Assembly: GCA_023653785.1 (NCBI GenBank)
Contig: JAMKCH010019773.1
Span: forward strand, 1 to 64,000
Direction of reading: 5' to 3'
Origin: Ophioderma brevispina
Taxonomy: Eukaryota > Echinodermata > Ophiuroidea > Amphilepidida > Ophiodermatidae
DNA: 64,000 nucleotides
Below the pieces are notes generated by a model. The model worked only from the letters and a program-made list of their open reading frames with translations. It ran no database searches and was not told where the DNA came from. Positions within the stretch are counted from its first letter, which is position 1. Each line of letters starts with the position of its first letter. Shown piece after piece: positions 56,850 through 64,000 of the stretch. Made by a program: the position numbers and the translations under genes.

Positions 56850-58280
56850 TCTGGAAGTCGCGCGGCGTGTCCTAGAAGAACAGAACACGGAATCTTCACC
56901 TTTCTGGTACGAGATGAGTGAACGGAGAGGAGGAACATTTCTGAAAGCACGACGACGGCTAGACCGCTTGACTAGACTGGTAGGAAGATGAGAATAACGT
57001 TACAGTGGTAGACAATCGGCCTCGATGGTTGACTAGATGAAAGAACGGTTGGTTCCACGGAGAAAAGGTAGAAGCGTTTACATCCGGGAGAACAATGGTG
57101 ACGGCCCGACGGTAAAGCTCGATGGAAGAACGGTAGAAGCAATTTCAACAGAAAACCACGGGTAAACAGCCCGTCGATCGTTGCAGACGGACGGTCGGAC
57201 TGTAAACAACTGTACTCCTGAAAAGATGCGGAGTAAGAATTTTCTCTTCTGGAATAACACCTCTGCTTTCTAAACTCTACCTTCCTCGGAGCGTGGAGAG
57301 AAGCTCTGACTCGTGTTGAAAGAATGTCTAACCCCTATCGCCGTAGAAAGACTCGAGTTTTCTTGTATAACTCATTACCCGTCTAAAATTAACAGTACCA
57401 TCGGCGGTTCTTGCAGTAATAGAACCGAGTTAAACCACGGGACGTGAAGCACTGTCGTCAAGTAGTAGAAACGACTCTAGAAGACTCATGACACTCATTA
57501 ATGATTTCTATAACATCATCACACAATGTAATCGAGCCACCACGTAAAAAGCCCTCCGTCATACGGGTACGCACCGGTACCGTGTCCAATTTCTTATCAA
57601 CATAAATAGGTCTTACAATGGTGATTGGCTCTATTGACTGCTACCACGGTTGCGTAACTCAGACCTTAATCATATGCTTCACCACGGATGCCCGTTGATA
57701 GCAGCTTATTATCTATTACTCGAGGAATATGGGACAGCCTGACTGCTCACGGATTGAGAATCATCAGCGACCGAGCCAGTATCTCAAATTTGAATACATT
57801 GATTTGCAGCTGGATAACTCAAGTGTAGATAGCCGTTAAGCCGTCGGTCCTTACCGTACCACCATTACAATAATCCATGTTTGATTACGTTAAACTTGTA
57901 GAGAGGGGGCATCGTCGGACTACTCAACCGTTGAAAACCTTCCAATTCACTATGAAGAAAGGAGGGGATAGATTAGCCAGTCGAAAGTATTCACTTAATC
58001 CACACTGATTCACCTCAATCAATGGCCCTTTATCTTCATAATAAGATGTGTGGCTGGGCTAACTTGCCTTAAACCTGTTATGTAGCCTCTGAACCAAGGA
58101 AGTAGTATCTCCTGGAAACTATAATCAAAGGTAGAGCTTTTTTTGTGTCTAGGGATTGGTAGAAATAGATGAGTATATCTCGCGGTCCGTGACCCTGAGG
58201 GAGATTCCCTGACGGAGATGAAACTGTGTAGCCTTGGCCTTAAACTCTTGTCTTTCTATCCATATACACATCCAATGCGT
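56850..58280 (-). pseudogene. DIRS gag-like ORF1 region, right copy
   Basis: Collinear (inverted) with 43090-44620 of the left copy at roughly 85-90% identity by eye, with frequent indels. No recognised gag motif; named by position upstream of the reverse transcriptase. Confidence 0.4.
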
Positions 58281-59169
58281 CCAAATACTTCTGGATTCCA
58301 ATTCTGACCATACTAGTGTATATAATCAGGTTCCCTTCTCTTGAACATAACAGCACTTCACACCCAGTTCATGAGGGTTCTTGTCTTGTCTTCGAAGTGA
58401 ACTCTTACACTCAACCATCTGCGGAGTGGCATGGGAGAGGACAATCTTTCTGCAACATCAAAACTAAGACGAACATGCAGCGGATGTTATATAATAGTAA
58501 TATAACCCCGTAATTAACCCCGTGCCGAGAACCTGGCATATCCCCAATGTAATGAATAGGATAAGGCCAAGGAGGCAAGACGGACGAGACAAGAAAGACG
58601 TCCGGGCACCCCCCCCCCCCCCGAAATCTTGAAAGACATTAGATATTCATCGCACGAGCTGGAAATACACTGAGAACACAGATGACATGGTTTCACCGTT
58701 AGGTCTATAACAATGGCGAAAAGAGAAATATAATTAATGCAAGGGCAGACATTATACACAGGACAATGTCCCCAACATGCCCTGGCGGTCAAATTGAGGA
58801 CTTACAAAGGGGGGACTAAACCTGGCCATTAAAAGCCCACTTAATACCCGCAGTACGAGCGACGAGAAAAACGGCCTGAGGCGTCGCGTGGCAACAATGT
58901 GAGGGATAATACAAATACTTATATCAACATCTTCCGAATTCTGATCTTCCGAATTTCTGAACTTCCGAATTCTGATCCTCCAAAAAAAAAAATTCCAATC
59001 TTGAAAACTCTCAAAACCGTCATCAGCACGTCATCCACCAAGCTCCGATGAAACTTAGTGTACAAAACATTCGCCAGATGCGATATATAAATATACGTCT
59101 CCAATAAATAGGCGATAATGGGGAAAAATTATGTATAAATTCTCAATAAACTTCAACATGGTGCCCGAA

Positions 59170-59374
59170 CTGAGACACAAAAAACTTAGCAAAGGATTCT
59201 GGACGCCAATGACGTCATATGGTTGGGCGTACGGATGCTAGCGTGGGACCGGTACTAGGCATGGGTGCACAGAAATTTTTAATGTGTTCATAAGGGTGTC
59301 TCGAGCATTTTTGAGGTCACAAAAAATGCACTAGTTGTATCATTTCGTAATTGTTAAAAATGGATAAAATAGAA
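59170..59374 (-). repeat. DIRS 5' inverted terminal repeat, right copy
   Basis: In complement it runs TTCTATTTTATCCATTTTTA, then ACAACTAGTGCATTTTTTG, CTCGAGACACCC, GTGCACCCATGCCTAGTACC and CGCTAGCATCCGTACGCCC. The outer end TGGATAAAATAGAA is at 59361-59374. Confidence 0.85.
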
Positions 59375-59429
59375 TGTGTAGTATTATGTTCCATAGATCT
59401 GTGTATAAACAAAAATTCTGGAGCCGGAA

Positions 59430-59590
59430 TTTTATAACACAGTTTGTGATTTTTCTATATTGAGGTTTGATTTAAAGCTTAGCAATTTCACCAGTGATTT
59501 ATATGGACAAGCCTTATGTACTGCAAAAAACACAATTTTTTTGAAAACTTGAGGGCTCCCTCTTCGGAAATCTCTGAGTCTGCCTGTAAG
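59430..59590 (+). repeat. Interspersed repeat C, copy 2
   Basis: Matches 23281-23465: GGAATTTTATAACACAGTTT, CAATTTCACCAGTGATTTAT, TATGGACAAGCCTTATGT and GAGGGCTCCCTCTTCGGAAA. Lies immediately outside the right DIRS copy. Confidence 0.6.
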
Positions 59591-59774
59591 TGTTGCAAAA
59601 TGGTGCTTTGAAGGGGTCTAGACAAAATCGAACAAAGGTCCAAATTTTGCATTGTCAATCATGTTTGAAAATTATACCATGTTATTTGCCAACCAGAAGG
59701 ATTAAAAAAAGTATGTTTGTACTACCCTACAACTTAAAGTCTGGGAGTTACAGGTTAAAAAAAAAAATTAAAGG

Positions 59775-59776
59775 GT

Positions 59777-59813
<37 letters not shown>

Positions 59814-59822
59814 TTCTTTTTT
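59775..59822. repeat. Poly-T tract
   Basis: A T-run of about 30 bases followed by a T-rich stretch, between repeat C and the TTAA MITE fragment. Could be a retrotransposon tail on the minus strand. Confidence 0.8.
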
Positions 59823-59869
59823 TATTAAAAATGTTCAAATTGTTGGTGGAGCTCAAGGATTAAAATAAT

Positions 59870-60022
59870 TTTGCATTTCCAGGTCTTCCTTAAATTAAAT
59901 TGGGGGATCTCGATCTAATTACAATTCACAGTATAGTTAACTAGAACAATTACTAACACAACCTTGCAAATATCTCAAATTTTGAATTGGGGCACTCTTC
60001 AAAACACTGCTGTTTAATTGCT
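59870..60022. mobile_element. Right-end fragment of the TTAA MITE family
   Basis: Matches the right part of 37607-38152: ATCTAATTACAA, then TATCTCAAATTTTGAATTGG, GGGCACTCTTCAAAACACTGC, and ends at TTAA (60023-60026). The left half is missing. Confidence 0.7.
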
Positions 60023-60029
60023 TTAAACA

Positions 60030-62260
60030 ACTTCTATGACATCATTATACCACCTTGACAGTGTGTTTGTGCTGCTTGGCCCTCCATTACAAGTACAACA
60101 TTTCTTACGACAAAATACTCTCATTTTCTTCTGGATGGCGAGCTGGTGGTACTATTGACTTCACATTACTATACAAATAAACTGTACTACATGTTCTAGA
60201 GGGAATAGGGGCAACTCTGCATTTTCCCAAGGCACTGCTACGGCCTTAGAGAGGCCCGTACGATACCAAGGAAAATAGTGTGCAGAATGTCCGATATAAA
60301 ACCATGTCATCATCATCATGGTCCTCCGTCAGTCGCAATTGCTATGGGATAAAGCGCCCACCTTTAGTATGGTGCAAGCCAGGGCAAGTGCTATGGAGAT
60401 CCGTATGTTTTCCATGCACACGAATCCCCCTCTCCACGCGAGACAAATCCCAAGGAACGTCGATAAACGATACAGTTTGGTGCAAGCAGCGTCGCAGGAG
60501 TTGCCGAACTTGTGCTGAGTAGATCGTCAGTCCTCCTACGGGACCTCCAACTCCGGATTTTCCTCAGGTTTTCTCCCCAATCCTTTTCCTGCAATCAGGT
60601 GAGTCTACAAGGCAGCCGTACTATAACGTCTTTAACCACTGGCCGTTTACCTGGTGGTTTCTTCCTCTTCCGCCCTTAATGGCTGTATGTTCATCACATA
60701 GGTTATTTAATGGCCTATCACGAGTCTAACCTATAAGGATGAAAGTAAAGTGTACAGGCAATTTGGTCCATTGCCCAACCAAACCGTAAGTATGCGATAC
60801 CACCTGCCCACCACCAACCCAGCCAGACCTTTTGGATATGTCCCACAGCAGGTCAATTATGGTTGTTAAGGGACTCATCTGACCTTCCAGTGGCACGTGC
60901 CTTTTGACCCACCACCTGATGTAATCCACTAACCTAGGCACCTGGAATGCTGAAGAAGAAATAAATAGACTAAAAATGAGGAAAAAAGAAATATAACCCA
61001 TGTAGTATGTTATATTAACACCTCACGTGACTCTGTGGAAGAGTTGTCGGAAACAGTCCATCTTTTCTCTATGAAAAGAGCACCGTAATAGGAATCAGCC
61101 AACGCCAATGCATGATCTGTTCATAAAATTCATGATGTGAATACCATAGCCTGTGTACTTGCTGCAACTAATACTCCTCAATGGTGTTTAGTTGTAAGTA
61201 ATTACAATCCACTTTAAATACAGATTTTTATAACTAAAATGTCAGGAGGATGCTACAACAGCACATGTAAATTTGAAACTAATAACCTAAACCTCAAAAA
61301 TGTCTTGTTAGTGCAATTTTCAAGGAGACTTTTTTCCTCAGAATACCTACCTCATTTCCTTTTCCAGGTTGTCACCCGTCTCCTTACCCACACAATGTTC
61401 CATGAACATAGAATTCTGGTACCATAACAGATGGATCATCACAGTAGATGACAGGTCTTGGTACAGGGAAGCCGACTCTATGCAATGCTACCTGAACTTG
61501 ATATTCACGATTGCCGAAAAGTGAAATTTTAAAAGAAAAGTATTAAATATGAATAATACAAACAAAATAAGATAATTTTTGCAAACTTCATGTATGAGCT
61601 ATGCCCATGGCCACACAAACACTTTCCCCATCGGTTCAAATCTGAAGAATCTAAATGTATTTTTGCATTAAAACTGACTTTGCAGACAAGTACGTCAAAC
61701 CCTCACACCCCCTCTTGGGATATGGCCCTGGACCCTGTAGCTAAGGGCCCCCCAACACCTCACCCCACTGCCGATCACAGTCAATACGATTAGAAACTAT
61801 CAGGATTTATCAAAAAATCAAAATATTTTGAAATTGGCAGAAGCTTGAAAGTGAAGGAAAAGCCTATAGAATTCTCATACGTTCCTTTTTCCACTTAGAA
61901 TGACAGAAAAGGAAGAAAACGGCAGTGTTCCAAGATGCGCATCTCCATTCCCGTACTTGTTTTAGTAGTGGTCCGTTTCGGACACTATACTAAAATATCC
62001 AATTTTGTTTTATTAGGTTGCTTCTGGTCCATCATTTGTATGTTAGTTAGACACCTATATTTGTTACGACATCCATAAATCTGGATTTTTGATTTTCTTT
62101 TATTTTCCGATTTAGCAGATCCTAAATAGTGCCTTTAACTTTCTACCTACTTAGGGAAACGAAAGTTAATAAGCATTGGTGGGACTTAGATTCCAAAAAT
62201 GCTTTTTGTGTAGAGAGTAGCCAGTTAGATCTTAGACCTGGCACTGAGGAAAGAGCTCAG
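60030..62260. other. Non-coding stretch with a possible SINE core
   Basis: No gene identified. At about 60.56-60.60 kb the phrase CCTCAGGTTTTCTCCCCAAT with a following CCTTTTCCTGCAATC resembles the core of SINE family 2, but no A or B box was found upstream. Short frames at 60280-60522 and 61590-61793 are unrecognised. Confidence 0.4.
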
Positions 62261-62756
62261 CAGGGGTGTCCAACCTTTTTGGCAGGGGCCGCATTTGTTG
62301 AATCCACGACTACTGCGGGCCACGAGCAAGTAATCAGGTCTTTCAAGTTTGGTTAATACGTGCCTACAAAAGTCTGGAGGTAGGACCCAGATCTATACCC
62401 ATATTTTCCAAAAAGGGACCATAGCAATACCAGAGATGCGATTTTGGGTCAAAATTAACACCACTGTTCCATTTTTTTTTTTCAACCTTTTAAAACATGT
62501 TGGCTTCAATTTGAGGAAATTTGACTAATTTCCCACCATTTTTAGAAAAAGTTGGTTTCATCATATTGAGGATTTGGACTAATTTTCCAACCATGTTTAA
62601 AAGTTTGGTTTCAGATTGCGGATTTGAATATTCAAATACATTTTTAAAATCTCTTATTTTAAGATAATTTAAGCATTTAATTTTTCTGGAAGAACCTGCG
62701 GTCCATATTAGAGCTCTACGGCTCAAATGGCCCGTTGCGCAAGTTGGACACCCCTG
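62261..62756. mobile_element. hAT-like non-autonomous element, about 496 bp
   Basis: Left end CAGGGGTGTCCAACCTTTTT followed by GGCAGGGGCCGCA; right end GTTGGACACCCCTG in inverted orientation, preceded by TGGCCCGTTGCGCAA. The CAGGGGTGTCCAA-type terminus with an adjacent GGGCCGCA block is characteristic of hAT (Charlie/Tip100-like) non-autonomous elements. Flanks GAGCTCAG and AGCTACCG share only AGCT, so an 8-bp duplication is not clean. Interior is AT-rich and non-coding. Confidence 0.7.
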
Positions 62757-63571
62757 AGCTACCGGTAGCTTGATGGCACCTACACCATGCCCTTGTTAAT
62801 GCAAGTACAAACAAACTCCTTCCTGGTGCAAGCGCATGACCAAAGCATATAATGATATATCCTCCATATTCTGGTGCTCGACCCATATGTCTTTGCGCAA
62901 GCGTCCACACAAATTGTTTGATGGTTTCTAGGCACATTGACCTGCTGATTCCAAATCTGTTGATGCCACTTTGGCATCATTGAGCATTGTGAGCTAGGGA
63001 AGGTAATTTAACAGGGGTACAATTTGTAATGTTTCATGTGATTGGAAATATGTATCAAGTGTTATCTTGTCCAAGGTTTAAAAAAAGGTATAGTTTTTTG
63101 CTATACCTGCAACCTTTTGTGTTTACCTACAATACCAATGTTCAGGTCATCATGGATTAAATATTTAGAACGATCCCCCCGATTTTTTCAAATTGGTTTC
63201 AAATTGTTAAAAAAAGATAACAATTAAAAACAAACATAAACATTTACCTCATTCAATCCATTGCTAAGGCATCTACCAAGAATGATTAACCCCCATCGAC
63301 CCTGTGGACCTTCTCCCATTATTTCCTTCCCCTTATTTTACCACAAATGTCCCACACAGTGTGTTAACTATATTTGGACATTAATATCAAACAGAATGCA
63401 GCATTTGAGCCATTTTGAAAAGAATCTGTGCAGTCTAAATTGTTTACCCCCCGCCCGGATGAAAACCTTGAACCATTTAGACTTGATGTGTTTAAAAGTC
63501 ATGTCTATATATGCAAACTATCTTTTTTATCCATAGACCAGATGAACATGACTATAAACCTTTTAACCCCA
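62757..63571. other. Unassigned stretch, several overlapping short frames
   Basis: Reverse-strand frames at 62716-62980 include Cys-rich pieces in one frame and RLRKDIWVEHQNMEDISLYA in another. No frame is convincingly protein-like on its own and no family is recognised. It might contain exons of the gene suggested at 63572-63804. Confidence 0.3.
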
Positions 63572-63804
63572 TTATGTAGCATTTACAAATTTTACTCCCG
63601 TTAATTTACCCCCTCTACCTATCTCAATGCCAAGGATGCCAAGTTGCATCATCCAGATTGATTTCATAGTTCCTCTTGCCTCGAAAACCATCAATTTTTT
63701 GTGTGGACTCTTGCGCAATGTCACATGCAAGTTCTTTGGGCCGAGCACCAGACTACCAATTTCATCTTCTGTTAACCCAACGCCGACACGATTTGCCGGT
63801 CATG
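63572..63804 (-). CDS. Unidentified open frame, possible C-terminal exon
   Basis: A reverse-strand frame of 77 codons ends at TAA (63572-63574). It includes VGVGLTEDEIGSLVLGPKNL, then HVTLRKSPHKKLMVFEARG and MKSIWMMQLGILGIEIGR. Composition is protein-like, with a mix of charged and hydrophobic residues. In the neighbouring upstream sequence (63.87-63.99 kb) another reverse frame reads RPNVPSVIKLGIQMDPARCV. No family is recognised; the rest would lie beyond the window. It could equally be a transposon ORF. Confidence 0.3.
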
Positions 63805-64000
63805 TCATCGTGCGATTGATCAAGTATTCTTAGATCCATGTTGGAGGTTACCATGCCCAAACACAGGTCCGTCACTTCCTTTAACTACACAATATGTGAT
63901 TGCTCGACACATCTAGCAGGATCCATCTGAATCCCCAACTTGATGACCGAAGGGACATTTGGGCGGCTACATGGTGACCGCATCTCGGCTGCGTCTGCTA

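Larger units (their letters stand above)
51580..59374 (-). mobile_element. DIRS-type retrotransposon, right copy, structurally complete
   Basis: Read on the reverse strand from 59374 it has the 5' inverted terminal repeat, a gag-like region, reverse transcriptase (near 54.3-54.5 kb), RNase H (53.2-53.8 kb), tyrosine recombinase (about 52.2-52.9 kb), an internal complementary region (51864-51935) and the 3' inverted terminal repeat (to about 51580). This is the DIRS1-type plan. Such elements integrate by tyrosine recombinase, without target duplication, through a circular DNA intermediate. Length is about 7.8 kb. Frames are interrupted by many small indels, possibly sequencing errors, so activity cannot be judged. 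Confidence 0.85.

Noticed and set aside
40986..59374. Polinton/Maverick or virus-like element because of length and inverted ends
   Set aside because: No polymerase B, integrase, packaging ATPase or capsid-type sequence is seen; DIRS proteins and the internal complementary region explain the structure.

Overview
This is eukaryotic, intron-containing, AT-rich animal DNA made mostly of repeats. Nothing bacterial is visible: no operons, ribosome binding sites or long uninterrupted genes. The only confidently identified host gene is ELP2 (Elongator complex subunit 2, WD40 repeats). Its exons lie on the + strand from about 31.76 to 40.79 kb. The repeat set (CR1-like LINE with an ORF1 esterase, DIRS element, tRNA-derived SINEs, fold-back MITEs) suggests a marine invertebrate, perhaps an echinoderm, hemichordate or other deuterostome. 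That placement is inference; the sequence does not settle the species.

Layout: 0-2.2 kb holds a short tandem repeat and homopolymers. At 2.25-2.64 kb is a piece of a TTAA-flanked MITE. A decayed CR1-like LINE (+ strand) covers about 2.66-7.37 kb. A C-rich low-complexity block lies at 9.05-9.64 kb and a degenerate C2H2 zinc-finger array (- strand) at about 11.3-12.9 kb. Then come SINEs and MITEs: a SINE at 13.25-13.56 kb, a fold-back MITE inside a second SINE at 16.0-17.2 kb, a minisatellite-bearing element at 17.69-18.65 kb and a hairpin MITE at 19.68 kb. From 20 to 29 kb I see little beyond simple repeats and one repeat copy. A terminal-inverted-repeat element lies at 29.6-30.7 kb.

ELP2 occupies 31.76-40.79 kb, with MITEs and a SINE in its introns. 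Its 5' exon(s) and everything 3' of the eighth recognised exon were not found. Downstream, from 40.99 to 59.37 kb, two copies of one DIRS-type tyrosine-recombinase retrotransposon lie tail to tail. The right copy (- strand, about 51.58-59.37 kb) keeps inverted terminal repeats, reverse transcriptase, RNase H, a tyrosine-recombinase C-terminus and an internal complementary region joining the complements of its two ends. The left copy (+ strand) is 3'-truncated and carries a 1.27-kb tandem duplication and a 1-kb insertion. From 59.4 to 64 kb there are more repeats, including a hAT-like element, and one unidentified open frame at the end.

Sequence quality matters here. ELP2 exons with conserved splice sites and matching phases change reading frame repeatedly inside conserved protein sequence. 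The DIRS copies also differ by many small indels. This looks more like uncorrected long-read indel error than biology, though a decayed ELP2 copy cannot be excluded. Full-length reading frames should therefore not be expected anywhere in this window.
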